Translations under genes and position numbers: made by a program
Shown: positions 17,923 through 26,409 of the stretch, piece by piece
How the letters are laid out: each line of letters begins with the position of its first letter
Position numbering within the stretch: position 1 is the first letter of the stretch
Source: JANQIV01 sp050117315
Lineage (GTDB): Bacteria > Bacteroidota > Ignavibacteria > Ignavibacteriales > Melioribacteraceae
DNA length: 28,576 nucleotides
Direction of reading: 5' to 3'
NCBI GenBank assembly: GCA_050117315.1
Contig: JASFMY010000089.1
Coordinates: 1-28,576, forward strand
Notes under the pieces: generated by a model
Databases searched by the model: none
What the model was told of the DNA's origin: nothing
What the model saw: only the letters and a program-made list of their open reading frames with translations

Positions 17923-19488
17923 ATGAACTTCTTTAAAAAAGTACTAATGGTCCTGCTCGTATTTAATATAACTTTGTTAAATGCGGCGGATAATCCCAAA
18001 GAAAAATCAAATCGGATTATTGTAAACGTTGATCTCGGCACGGTAACAATTGATAAAAATATTTACGGTCATTTCGCCGAGCATTTAGGGCGTTGTATTT
18101 ACGGCGGAATTTATGTAGGAGAAGATTCACCAATACCTAATACACGCGGCATAAGGAACGATGTTGTTCAAGCCCTAAAAGAAATTGCTCCTCCTGTTGT
18201 GCGCTGGCCCGGAGGATGTTTTGCCGATACTTATCACTGGAAAGACGGAATAGATCCTAAAGATCAGCGGCCTTCAATTGTTAATACTCATTGGGGCGGA
18301 GTAACAGAGGATAATAGTTTTGGTACTCACGAATTTTTGGATTTCTGCGAATTGATTGGAGCCGAGCCGTACATTTGTGTAAATGTAGGCAGCGGTACCG
18401 TTCAAGAAGCTTCTGAATGGGTAGAGTATGTCAATTCGGATGCAAAAAGCCCGATGACGGAATTGCGGAAGAAAAACGGAAGAGACAAACCGTGGAATGT
18501 GAAATATTGGGCAGTAGGCAACGAAAGCTGGGGATGCGGTGGAAATATGACCCCCGATTATTATGCGGATTTGTATAAAAGATTTTCGACTTATATGAAT
18601 GGACGAGGATTGTATAAAGTAGCAGGCGGCGGTACCGATCCCGATTTTGAATGGACGGAAACAATTTTAAAGAAAACACAAAAGTACCCCAATCTGATCC
18701 AAGGATATTCATTTCATTATTACACATTCTGCCATGGCTGGAACGATAAAACTTCCGCGACGCAATTCAATGAAAACGACTGGTTCTATACAATGAAAAA
18801 TACTATTGTTATGGAAGAGCGCCTTAAAAAACATATAGCATTGATGGATGAATACGATCCGCAAAATAGAATTGGTATAATGGCTGATGAATGGGGAAAT
18901 TGGTTCAACGTTGAACCCGGAACAAATCCCGGATTTTTATATCAACAAAATACCTTGCGCGATGCGGTAACAGCCGGACTTTATCTTGACATCTTTAACA
19001 ATAATGCGCGTCGTGTTAAAATGGCAAACATTGCACAATTCGTAAATGTGCTGCAAGCTATGATACTCACTAAAAATGATCAGCTTGTAAAAACCCCTAC
19101 TTTCTATGTTTTCAAAATGTACAAAGTACATCACGATGCAACTCTTTTGCCGATAAATGTGACGTGTGAAAATTACTCATACGACGGTATGACTTTGCCG
19201 GGTGTTAGCGCGTCGGCTTCGAAAGACAAAGAAGGAAGAATTCACGTATCGCTTACAAACATAGACCCGCATAATAATAGAAGTGTTGAGATTGATTTAA
19301 GAGGCTCTGATAATTTATCTAATTCCTCGGGTGAAATAATTACGGCGCCAAATGAAAATGATTATAATGACTTTGGACAGCCTGAAAAGGTTAACATCAA
19401 AAAATTTTCGTCATATAGCGTAAAGAATAATATTCTAAAAGTTGATCTGCCTTCAAAGTCTGTTGTTACTATTGAGTTGAAGAAATAA
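17923..19488 (+). CDS. GH51 alpha-L-arabinofuranosidase
   Basis: A 521-residue retaining GH51 enzyme that releases alpha-L-arabinofuranose from arabinoxylan or arabinan oligosaccharides. The hydrophobic N-terminus (1 to about 22, ending near 'LNAAD') looks like a signal peptide, whereas many bacterial GH51 enzymes are cytoplasmic. The barrel contains 'YGHFAEHLGRCIYGGI', 'RWPGGCFADTYHW', acid/base Glu201 in 'VGNESWGCGG' and nucleophile Glu323 in 'MADEWGNW', followed by the C-terminal beta-sandwich. AGAGGGGA (17913-17920) is a strong ribosome binding site just ahead of the ATG. It follows the CBM9-T9SS gene by 27 bases and probably shares its transcript. Family and activity are well supported; periplasmic location is inferred from the N-terminus. 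Confidence 0.93.
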   Translation: MNFFKKVLMVLLVFNITLLNAADNPKEKSNRIIVNVDLGTVTIDKNIYGHFAEHLGRCIYGGIYVGEDSPIPNTRGIRNDVVQALKEIAPPVVRWPGGCFADTYHWKDGIDPKDQRPSIVNTHWGGVTEDNSFGTHEFLDFCELIGAEPYICVNVGSGTVQEASEWVEYVNSDAKSPMTELRKKNGRDKPWNVKYWAVGNESWGCGGNMTPDYYADLYKRFSTYMNGRGLYKVAGGGTDPDFEWTETILKKTQKYPNLIQGYSFHYYTFCHGWNDKTSATQFNENDWFYTMKNTIVMEERLKKHIALMDEYDPQNRIGIMADEWGNWFNVEPGTNPGFLYQQNTLRDAVTAGLYLDIFNNNARRVKMANIAQFVNVLQAMILTKNDQLVKTPTFYVFKMYKVHHDATLLPINVTCENYSYDGMTLPGVSASASKDKEGRIHVSLTNIDPHNNRSVEIDLRGSDNLSNSSGEIITAPNENDYNDFGQPEKVNIKKFSSYSVKNNILKVDLPSKSVVTIELKK

Positions 19489-19567
19489 CTTCAAAACAAA
19501 TATAGTTGAACTAAAAAAGGCAGTATAATTTTTTAAAAATCTTTTCATAACCGGACAGTAAACATTT

Positions 19568-21001
19568 ATGAAAAAAATTTTTATATCGGTTTTAATTTTG
19601 TTGGTTTTCTTTTGCCATTTTCTGCATGCCCAACAAAATATTAAAAACAGGGTAATTATACTTACCGATATAGAGGCCGACCCGGATGATACGCAATCTA
19701 TGATTCGATTGCTTTTATATTCTAACGTAATTGATATCAAAGGATTAATTGCCACAACATCTACTCACATGAGAAATGTTGTGCATCCTGAATCTATTCA
19801 GAAAATTATACGCGCTTACGGCAGGGTGCGTGATAATTTAATGAAACATGAACCGGGCTATCCCGATGCCGAATTGTTGTTAAAACTTGTAAAGCATGGT
19901 TTGCCGGAATATGGTATGAATGGAGTTGGTGAGAGGAAAGACTCGCAAGGTTCCGAATGGATTATAAATATTCTTGAAGAAAATGATGACCGCCCTTTGT
20001 GGGTATGCGTTTGGGGAGGCGTCAATACGTTTGCCCAGGCGCTTTATAAAATAAGAGAAACCAAAACTGAAAACGAGATTAAAAAATTAATTGCCAAACT
20101 TAGAGTATATACTATCTCGGACCAGGACGATAGTGGGATTTGGATTAGAAGAAACTTTCCCGATCTGTTTTACATTGTAAGTCCCGGCGGTTATGAAAAT
20201 TCAACATGGGGCGCTGTCAATCAATTTGTGCCGGGAATAAATAACGAGACGATCAGCAACAGTTGGCTGACAAAAAATATCCAGCAAGGTCACGGTACTC
20301 TTGGAAGTTTATATCCCGATGTTGCTTACGGAATGGAAGGCGATACGCCGTCGTATTTGTCATTAATATCAAACGGATTAAATATGCCCGAATATCCTGA
20401 CTGGGGCGGATGGGGCGGTCGTTATGAAAAATACATTCCTGAGTATTCGGCTTTTAATTCGGGCTTTACAGGCGGCGTGCCCATTGAGCCCGAACCAAGA
20501 GAAATCTGGACTAATGCAATTGATAGTTATGTGCCCTATATACAAAATGAATATGGCCGGAGTGTACAAAGAGATACTGTTTCGTTTAACGATAATAGAG
20601 TTACTTTGTGGCGATGGAGAGATGATTTTCAAAATGATTTTGCGGCAAGGATGGATTGGTGTATTAAACCATACGAAGAAACTAATCATCCGCCGGTTCC
20701 TGCATTGGGGCACGCCTGGCAAATAACGGTAAAAGCCGGGGAAAGATTTAGTCTGGATGCGAGCGGCACAACTGACCCTGATAATGATAATCTCAGTTAT
20801 TTGTGGTTTCATTACCCTGAAGCCGGTTCTTATAAAAAGTTAATTAAAATAGATTCAGCCGAGAATTTACATATGGTTAATGTAATAGCCCCCGCGGTTG
20901 AAAAAAGTGAAACCGCTCATTTCATTTTGAAAGTTACGGACAAAGGTAATCCGCCTTTAACACGGTATAAGCGGGTAATAGTGAAAATATTACCAAAATA
21001 A
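19568..21001 (+). CDS. DUF1593/Sde182-like nucleoside-hydrolase-fold protein
   Basis: A 477-residue exported protein of the DUF1593 family, related to the cellulose-binding protein Sde0182. The signal peptide (1-21, 'LHAQ') leads into a nucleoside-hydrolase-like domain (about 27-330) with the Asp cluster 'TDIEADPDD' (Asp34, 38, 40, 41), which resembles the calcium-binding motif of inosine-uridine hydrolases. The C-terminal part (about 385-477) is an Ig-like domain with 'FSLDASGTTDPDNDNLSYLW'. The catalytic role is unknown: the fold and Asp cluster fit hydrolysis of an N- or O-glycosidic bond, and the context fits polysaccharide binding or processing. No T9SS tail is present. It is the last gene before the longest non-coding gap, so it may end the upstream transcription unit. 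Confidence 0.85.
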   Translation: MKKIFISVLILLVFFCHFLHAQQNIKNRVIILTDIEADPDDTQSMIRLLLYSNVIDIKGLIATTSTHMRNVVHPESIQKIIRAYGRVRDNLMKHEPGYPDAELLLKLVKHGLPEYGMNGVGERKDSQGSEWIINILEENDDRPLWVCVWGGVNTFAQALYKIRETKTENEIKKLIAKLRVYTISDQDDSGIWIRRNFPDLFYIVSPGGYENSTWGAVNQFVPGINNETISNSWLTKNIQQGHGTLGSLYPDVAYGMEGDTPSYLSLISNGLNMPEYPDWGGWGGRYEKYIPEYSAFNSGFTGGVPIEPEPREIWTNAIDSYVPYIQNEYGRSVQRDTVSFNDNRVTLWRWRDDFQNDFAARMDWCIKPYEETNHPPVPALGHAWQITVKAGERFSLDASGTTDPDNDNLSYLWFHYPEAGSYKKLIKIDSAENLHMVNVIAPAVEKSETAHFILKVTDKGNPPLTRYKRVIVKILPK

Positions 21002-21292
21002 ATCGATGTTTTTTATAAGTTAAGCATTAATGAGTTATCCGTGAAAATGTAATCAACTGTAATAATTTCCTGAAATTTTCAGGTTATATCTCGTATAATT
21101 GTGTAAATATGTAAATTTGTTTGTACAAAAATTGAAACGGTTTAATTATATTCAAATCGATATTATGAATCGCAAGCTGCGGTGCACAAATGGCTGATAT
21201 CTGTTTAAGACTAAGAAAGATTGACAATACTTTTTAGTATTCACGGAAATTTAATGTTATTAAATATTAGAGTAGATTCAAAAGAGCGATAA
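21002..21292. other. Longest intergenic region; no gene seen
   Basis: This 291-base AT-rich gap separates the glycosidase run from the SGNH/esterase genes. It holds a palindrome over a promoter-like site (21069-21099), an AATTGAAACGG motif (21130-21140), a TAnnTTTG match (21112-21119) and a small hairpin AATACT-TTTT-AGTATT (21226-21241) next to a TTGACA (21221-21226). I see no tRNA, small ORF with a good start, or clear terminator in it. Confidence 0.5.
21069..21099 (+). promoter_or_regulatory. Promoter-like site overlapped by a palindromic operator candidate
   Basis: CCTGAAA-T-TTTCAGG at 21069-21083 is a perfect 7-bp inverted repeat around a single base, too tight for a hairpin but typical of a dimer-binding DNA site. 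It overlaps CTGAAA (21070-21075), a possible -35. After 18 bases comes TATAAT (21094-21099), a perfect -10 match. The gene at 21293 would then have an untranslated leader of nearly 190 bases. The motif match is seen in the sequence; function is inference. Confidence 0.4.
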
Positions 21293-23251
21293 ATGATGAG
21301 AAACAGTATGAAAATACCCGGGAATAAAAAGGAACAAATTTTAGCCGATAAAGATCATCTTTCTATACACCAGTTATCTAAAAAATACAATACCCCGCTT
21401 TTTGAAGTAAAAAAAATTATTAAAGATTCCGCAAAAGAAACTTCCAAATGGTTTTATGCAGTAATGATCTCACTTCCAATTATATGTTTAATTATACTGG
21501 AGATAGTTCTAAAAATTATAAACTACGGTTATGACTTTGAACAATGGATAGACGCCGGTGAAGGAAAGTATACGATCAACTCCAGCATCGGCAGAAAATA
21601 TTTTACCGGCGGGGATTTTAATCCTACAACAAGCGAAGATTATTTCGACATACAAAAAAAAACAAGTTCATTCCGGGTTTTTGTTTTAGGCGGAAGCAGC
21701 GCTGAAGGTTTCCCGTACAGCCCTATGGGATCGTTTTCCCGTTATATACGGAAACGTTTGGAACTGGTTTATCCCAACACACCGATAGAGGTTGTGAATT
21801 TAGGAATGACGGCGATAAATTCTTACACCTTATTAGATCTTTTACCGGGAGTGTTGGACCAAGAGCCTGACTTAATTTTAATTTATGCCGGTCATAATGA
21901 ATATTACGGGGCATTGGGTATCGGCTCTGCTCAATCATTTGGTTCATCAAGAACTCTAACTAAACTGGTATTATATCTTAATGATTTTAAGATAACTCAA
22001 TTAGTGCGCAATTCTATTCACTGGGCCTCATCGTTACTTATATCGGGAAATAATAACCCTTCGGGAACAGTAATGTCCAGGATGGCCAAAGATAAATACA
22101 TTCAGTTAAACTCGGAAGTGTATCATGCAGGCCTGCAACAATTTCAAGATAACGTTTCTGATATTCTGCAAATGATTAAAGATAAAGGCGTACCGGTAAT
22201 ATTAGGCAAAGTTGTGAGTAATTTAAAAGATCAGAAACCTTTTATCTCGGCAGATACACATGGTTATAAAGATGCAGATCAAGTTTATAAAGAAGCGTGG
22301 GACAACTTTAAGAATAATAATATTGACAAAGCAGATTCCCTATTTAGACTATCGAAAGACCTGGACGCGCTTAGGTTCCGGGCCCCTGAAAAAATTAACA
22401 AAATTATTGACGATTTAGGAAACGAATTTAATGTAGCAACTGTTTCTATTGACTCACTATTTGATTCTGCAAGTCCCGGAGGTATAGTAGGCGATAATTT
22501 GTTTGTAGACCATCTCCATCCAAATGTAGAGGGATATCAACTTATCGGAAAAGCGTTCTATGATTCTATGGAAAAACTTGGATATCTGCCTAAAACAGAA
22601 AATGCAAAAATTCCTTTCAATGAGCAGGACAGTCTCACCCGCGCCAATTTTGTATTTACGAAACTCGATTCTGTTATCGGCAACAATAGTATTACAATAT
22701 TAAAAAACAGCTGGCCTTATGTAAAAAAGAATGCTGCGATGTCGGAGTTCAAACATAGAGATTTTTTAAATTTACTTCGCCCCAAGAATTTAATCGATTC
22801 TGTTGCGATGTATAAAATAGAAGGTTTATCATGGACTGACGCTCATTTACTTGCCGCCAAAACTTATTTGAAAAGAAATGATATAAAAAATTATTTAGAG
22901 CATATAAATGCTTTGTTATATCAGTACCCCGTTCTTAAGGATTTTAATACTCTTATTACATATTTCTATAATAAAAATAAAATAGATTTGACGGATTATA
23001 CTGCAAAGAGAGTTGGAATAATAGAATTGTACAGAGGGAGACTTGATGGTGCAATTAAATATTTAAATGAGGCTTATAAATCAAATCCCGGGGATCCATT
23101 GGTGCTGTATAATCTTTCCTCGGCTTATTTAAATAAAAAAGATTTCAAAAAGGCCCTTACTATAATTAATGAATGTTTAAATGTGAATTCGGGTTATCCT
23201 GAAGCAAGCAACCTAAAACAGCAGATAATGAATCAAATAAAAATTAATTAA
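21293..23251 (+). CDS. Membrane-anchored SGNH hydrolase with HTH-like tail and TPRs
   Basis: A 652-residue protein with an unusual layout. Residues 10-45 are basic and helical, with an HTH-like pattern ('SIHQLSKKYNTPLFEVKKII'). A single membrane segment follows (about 53-75). Next comes an SGNH/GDSL hydrolase domain (about 120-425) with 'LGGSSAEG' (Ser135/Ser136), 'YAGHNEYYG' (Asn202) and 'DHLHP' (Asp406, His409). The C-terminal part has TPR-like repeats (about 575-645, 'GRLDGAIKYLNEAYKSNPGDP'). The positive-inside rule places the tail in the cytoplasm and the hydrolase and TPRs in the periplasm. SGNH enzymes often remove acetyl groups from carbohydrates, which fits the context. The start may be 21293 or the adjacent 21296, and the ribosome binding site is weak. 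Hydrolase call is strong, HTH idea is tentative. Confidence 0.82.
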   Translation: MMRNSMKIPGNKKEQILADKDHLSIHQLSKKYNTPLFEVKKIIKDSAKETSKWFYAVMISLPIICLIILEIVLKIINYGYDFEQWIDAGEGKYTINSSIGRKYFTGGDFNPTTSEDYFDIQKKTSSFRVFVLGGSSAEGFPYSPMGSFSRYIRKRLELVYPNTPIEVVNLGMTAINSYTLLDLLPGVLDQEPDLILIYAGHNEYYGALGIGSAQSFGSSRTLTKLVLYLNDFKITQLVRNSIHWASSLLISGNNNPSGTVMSRMAKDKYIQLNSEVYHAGLQQFQDNVSDILQMIKDKGVPVILGKVVSNLKDQKPFISADTHGYKDADQVYKEAWDNFKNNNIDKADSLFRLSKDLDALRFRAPEKINKIIDDLGNEFNVATVSIDSLFDSASPGGIVGDNLFVDHLHPNVEGYQLIGKAFYDSMEKLGYLPKTENAKIPFNEQDSLTRANFVFTKLDSVIGNNSITILKNSWPYVKKNAAMSEFKHRDFLNLLRPKNLIDSVAMYKIEGLSWTDAHLLAAKTYLKRNDIKNYLEHINALLYQYPVLKDFNTLITYFYNKNKIDLTDYTAKRVGIIELYRGRLDGAIKYLNEAYKSNPGDPLVLYNLSSAYLNKKDFKKALTIINECLNVNSGYPEASNLKQQIMNQIKIN

Positions 23252-23288
23252 ATGTAATATTACTTTTTAGAGGCAAAGTTTACCATTT

Positions 23289-24188
23289 ATGAAAACTTTT
23301 AAAATATGTTTTGCAATTCTTTTTGTATTCTCGATGAATATAACGGGGCAGGAAATAACAGATTTATACCAGGATGCAGTCCCGAACTCAAAGAATTCTG
23401 AAGTAAAAGAAAAAGAACATTCCGGGATGTTCTCCGGAGTAACAAAACCAACTCTCGAAATTTATTTACCTGAAAAAGAAAACTCGACCGGTGCAGCGGT
23501 TATAATTTGTCCCGGCGGAGAATATGCAGTTGTTGTTTATCAAGCTGAAGGAGTTAAAACCGCACAAGAATTTGCTAAGAACGGCGTTGCAGCTTTTCTT
23601 CTTAAATACAGGCTGCCGGATGATTCAACAATGATTGATAAAAAAATCGGCCCTTTGCAGGATGCTCAACAGGCAATAAAAGTTGTAAGGGATAACGCAT
23701 TAAAATGGGGAGTCGATATAAACAAAATAGGCATAATGGGTTTTTCTGCCGGAGGTCATTTAGCCTCAACGGAAGCCGTACATTATAAAAAAGCTTTAAT
23801 TGAAAACAGCAGCAACACAAATTTACGCCCGGACTTTCAAATATTGATTTACCCGGTGATAAGTATGCAGGATAGTTTAACGCATCTTGATTCAAGAAAA
23901 AATTTATTGGGCACCAATCCTTCCAAAGAAATAATTGACGAATTCTCAAATGAATTGCGGGTAAATGCTAACACCCCGCCGGCTTATATAACGCATGCCG
24001 GCGATGATACGGTTGTAGATGTTGACAACAGCATAGTTTATTATGAGCAATTAAGGCATCATAACGTTCCTGCCGAATTGCATGTTTACCCGGAAGGCAA
24101 TCACGGTTTTGTTTTGTCTCAGCCTATAGAAGAATGGATGACGCCTATATTAAAATGGATGAAAAATTCTAAGTGGATTAATAATTAA
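23289..24188 (+). CDS. BD-FAE-type alpha/beta hydrolase (xylan acetyl esterase-like)
   Basis: A 299-residue secreted alpha/beta hydrolase of the BD-FAE/acetyl-esterase group, often found in xylan loci. The signal peptide (1 to about 20, 'NITGQ') is followed by 'CPGGEYAVV' (oxyanion region, in place of HGGG), nucleophile Ser153 in 'GFSAGGHLAS', Asp240 in 'HAGDDTVV' and His272 in 'EGNHGF'. All triad positions are intact and the length is normal for the family. The gene starts 37 bases after the SGNH gene and probably shares its transcript. Deacetylation of xylo-oligosaccharides is the most likely activity, with feruloyl esterase as the alternative. Confidence 0.87.
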   Translation: MKTFKICFAILFVFSMNITGQEITDLYQDAVPNSKNSEVKEKEHSGMFSGVTKPTLEIYLPEKENSTGAAVIICPGGEYAVVVYQAEGVKTAQEFAKNGVAAFLLKYRLPDDSTMIDKKIGPLQDAQQAIKVVRDNALKWGVDINKIGIMGFSAGGHLASTEAVHYKKALIENSSNTNLRPDFQILIYPVISMQDSLTHLDSRKNLLGTNPSKEIIDEFSNELRVNANTPPAYITHAGDDTVVDVDNSIVYYEQLRHHNVPAELHVYPEGNHGFVLSQPIEEWMTPILKWMKNSKWINN

Positions 24189-24194
24189 TAATCG

Positions 24195-24211
24195 ACTTGA
24201 TAATATCAAGT
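24195..24211. repeat. 17-base perfect odd palindrome, operator-like
   Basis: ACTTGATA-A-TATCAAGT has 8-bp arms around one central base, 6 bases after the BD-FAE stop. No T run follows, so it is not a standard terminator. Its geometry (one-base centre) matches the palindrome at 21069, although the arm sequences differ. It may be a regulator-binding site ahead of the CE1 run. Confidence 0.35.
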
Positions 24212-24305
24212 AATAAAGAGTGTGTTAAAACTTTGGTTATGATTGAGACCTAAGCAGGAAATCTATTTTAATAATATCTGAATAAATAAAAACTAAGGGG
24301 ACGCT

Positions 24306-26231
24306 ATGAAAAAGTTACTTCCTCCAATCTTTGTTTTATTGAGTTTGTATTTTTTTTCGAACGCTCAAACAATTGAAAAACATGCACCGGCCGGTTTTGA
24401 CAGTTTACGTACCGGTATAGCACACGGAAAAATTGATTCTATTTATTATAATTCCGAAACCGTCGGTACAAAACGTAAAGCCATGATTTACACTCCCCCA
24501 GGCTATTCAAAAGATAAAAAGTACCCTGTACTTTATCTTTTACACGGCATAGGCGGCGATGAAAAAGAATGGCTAAACGGAGGACAGCCGCAAATTATTT
24601 TAGATAATCTTTATGCGGGAAATAAAATTGAGCCTATGATTGTTGTTATGCCCAACGGCAGAGCGATGAAGGACGACAGGGCTGTTGGAAATATATTCGA
24701 CAAAGATAAAGTAGAAGCTTTTGCAGTTTTCGAAAAAGATTTGCTTAACGATTTAATTCCTTTTATTGAAAAAACTTTCCATGTATACACCGGACGTGAA
24801 AACCGCGCTATTGCCGGCTTATCCATGGGCGGCGGGCAATCATTAAATTTTGGTTTAGGCAATCTCGATACATTCGCGTGGGTAGGGGGATTCTCTTCGG
24901 CGCCGAATACGAAAACACCGGAACTGCTTGTGCCGGATCCCGAAGAAGCCAAAAAGAAATTGAGGTTACTCTGGATTTCATGCGGCGATAACGACGGTTT
25001 GATAACATTCAGCCAGCGCACACACGAATATTTGGCGGCAAACGAAGTACCGCATATTTATTATATAGAACCAGGCGTACACGATTTTAAAGTTTGGAAA
25101 AACTCATTATATATGTTCACGCAGTTGTTGTTTAAACCGGTAGACGTTTCAAAGTTTACAAAATATAGTATACTTGGAACCCCCGCATCTACGAATGTAA
25201 GGAGAGCAAAGTATCCGCAGATTTTACCTGACAGCCGCGCTATCTTCCGTTTCAAAGCTCCGGATGCACAAAAGGTACAGCTCGATTTGGCTAAGAAATA
25301 CGACATGATAAAAGATACCTCGGGAGTTTGGGAAGTAACAACCGATCCTTTAAGCGAAGGGTTTCACTACTATTCATTAATAATAGACGGGGTTGCGGTT
25401 GCCGACCCTGCCAGCGAAACATTTTACGGTATGGGGAGAATGGCAAGCGGTATCGAAGTACCGCATAAAAATGATGAATATTATGAACTAAAAGATGTAC
25501 CGCACGGAGAGATAAGAATTAAACGTTACTATTCTCAGGTATTTAATCAATGGCGTCAATTTTATATTTATACGCCTGCAGGCTATGATATTAATACAAA
25601 CGAGAAATATCCCGTATTATACATATTACACGGCGGCGGCGAAGACGAAAGAGGATGGGCAACTCAGGGTAAAACGGATTTAATACTTGATAATCTTATT
25701 GCCGGGAAGAAAGCAAAACCTATGCTTATTGTAATGCCGGATGGAAATACGAATACTGATTTTGCAGGTTTCGGCGAAAGGACTTTAAAAATATTTGAAG
25801 CTGAATTGAAGGAATGTATCATTCCTTTTGTTGAAAAAAATTACCGGGCAGAAACCGGTTCTCAAAACCGCGCCCTTGCCGGTCTATCAATGGGAGGAAT
25901 TCAAACACTTTCTGTTGGAATAAACAATACTGATCTGTTTTCATACTTGGGGGTATTCAGTTCCGGCTGGATATTGCCAATGCATAGCAAACTTGCAGAT
26001 ACGCAATATGATTTTATGAGAAACAATGTAGAGCTGATTAACGGCAATGTAAAACTTTTTTGGATTTCTATGGGAGGCAAGGAAGACATAGCTTACAATA
26101 ATTGCCAAACCATGCTTTCAAAATTTGATGACATGAAGATTAAATATATCTATAGCGAATACCCGGGCGGACATACCTGGCCGGTGTGGAGAAACAATCT
26201 TTATAATTTCGCCCAGGGTTTATTTAAGTAA
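24306..26231 (+). CDS. Tandem CE1 esterase: two esterase domains around a CBM48-like domain
   Basis: A 641-residue secreted protein with two complete CE1-type esterase domains, the internal CBM48/E-set-like domain separating them. After the signal peptide (1-20, 'SNAQ'), domain 1 (about 40-280) has Ser173 in 'GLSMGG', Asp230 in 'CGDNDG' and His259 in 'PGVHDFKVW'. The CBM48-like domain (about 310-395) contains 'FRFKAPDAQKVQLDL' and 'DPASETFYGMGRMASG'. Domain 2 (about 400-641) has Ser528 in 'GLSMGG', Asp594 in 'GGKED' and His623 in 'GGHTW'. Both triads look intact, so it may act on two ester types or processively on clustered esters. AAGGGGA (24295-24301) precedes the ATG. The internal domain plus domain 2 match the architecture of the next gene, pointing to fusion by duplication. 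Confidence 0.87.
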   Translation: MKKLLPPIFVLLSLYFFSNAQTIEKHAPAGFDSLRTGIAHGKIDSIYYNSETVGTKRKAMIYTPPGYSKDKKYPVLYLLHGIGGDEKEWLNGGQPQIILDNLYAGNKIEPMIVVMPNGRAMKDDRAVGNIFDKDKVEAFAVFEKDLLNDLIPFIEKTFHVYTGRENRAIAGLSMGGGQSLNFGLGNLDTFAWVGGFSSAPNTKTPELLVPDPEEAKKKLRLLWISCGDNDGLITFSQRTHEYLAANEVPHIYYIEPGVHDFKVWKNSLYMFTQLLFKPVDVSKFTKYSILGTPASTNVRRAKYPQILPDSRAIFRFKAPDAQKVQLDLAKKYDMIKDTSGVWEVTTDPLSEGFHYYSLIIDGVAVADPASETFYGMGRMASGIEVPHKNDEYYELKDVPHGEIRIKRYYSQVFNQWRQFYIYTPAGYDINTNEKYPVLYILHGGGEDERGWATQGKTDLILDNLIAGKKAKPMLIVMPDGNTNTDFAGFGERTLKIFEAELKECIIPFVEKNYRAETGSQNRALAGLSMGGIQTLSVGINNTDLFSYLGVFSSGWILPMHSKLADTQYDFMRNNVELINGNVKLFWISMGGKEDIAYNNCQTMLSKFDDMKIKYIYSEYPGGHTWPVWRNNLYNFAQGLFK

Positions 26232-26338
26232 AGTTGCGGGACGAAATGTTATTTCAATCGGACTTTAACGGAAGTTATAACAATTTTAAACTGGAAATCG
26301 CTGTAAACGGTAGGGATTATTGAGTTATTAAGTTTGGG

Positions 26339-26409
26339 AATTGAAACGGTGAGGGAATCATTAACTATTGGTGGAATAAATAAGGAGTTAGTCTTTTAAA
26401 TTGAAACGG
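26339..26409 (+). repeat. Direct repeat AATTGAAACGG, two copies 60 bases apart
   Basis: The 11-mer occurs at 26339-26349 and 26399-26409, the second copy containing the TTG start codon of the next gene. A third copy lies at 21130-21140 in the other long gap, where it continues into TTTAA and becomes partly palindromic. It may be a regulator half-site or chance in AT-rich DNA. Confidence 0.25.
26381..26387 (+). promoter_or_regulatory. Ribosome binding site TAAGGAG for a TTG start
   Basis: TAAGGAG lies 13 bases before TTG at 26401. An in-frame TAG at 26389 closes the frame upstream and no in-frame ATG precedes the signal peptide, so the TTG is the only plausible start. The spacing is longer than usual. 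Confidence 0.55.

Noticed and set aside
20378..20812. 144-codon open frame on the - strand
   Set aside because: Lies wholly inside the well-supported DUF1593 gene, has no recognisable family, signal peptide or ribosome binding site, and has a composition unlike a real protein here.
21221..21255. TTGACA followed by AT-rich sequence as a second promoter for the SGNH gene
   Set aside because: The -35 match is perfect but no acceptable -10 lies 16-18 bases downstream, so only the 21070-21099 site was kept.
24611..25021. 136-codon open frame on the - strand
   Set aside because: Antisense to domain 1 of the tandem esterase, with no family resemblance or start signal.
26246..26323. 25-codon ORF with GGGA upstream in the gap between two esterases
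   Set aside because: Too short to separate from chance; no hydrophobic segment, motif or conservation evidence available.
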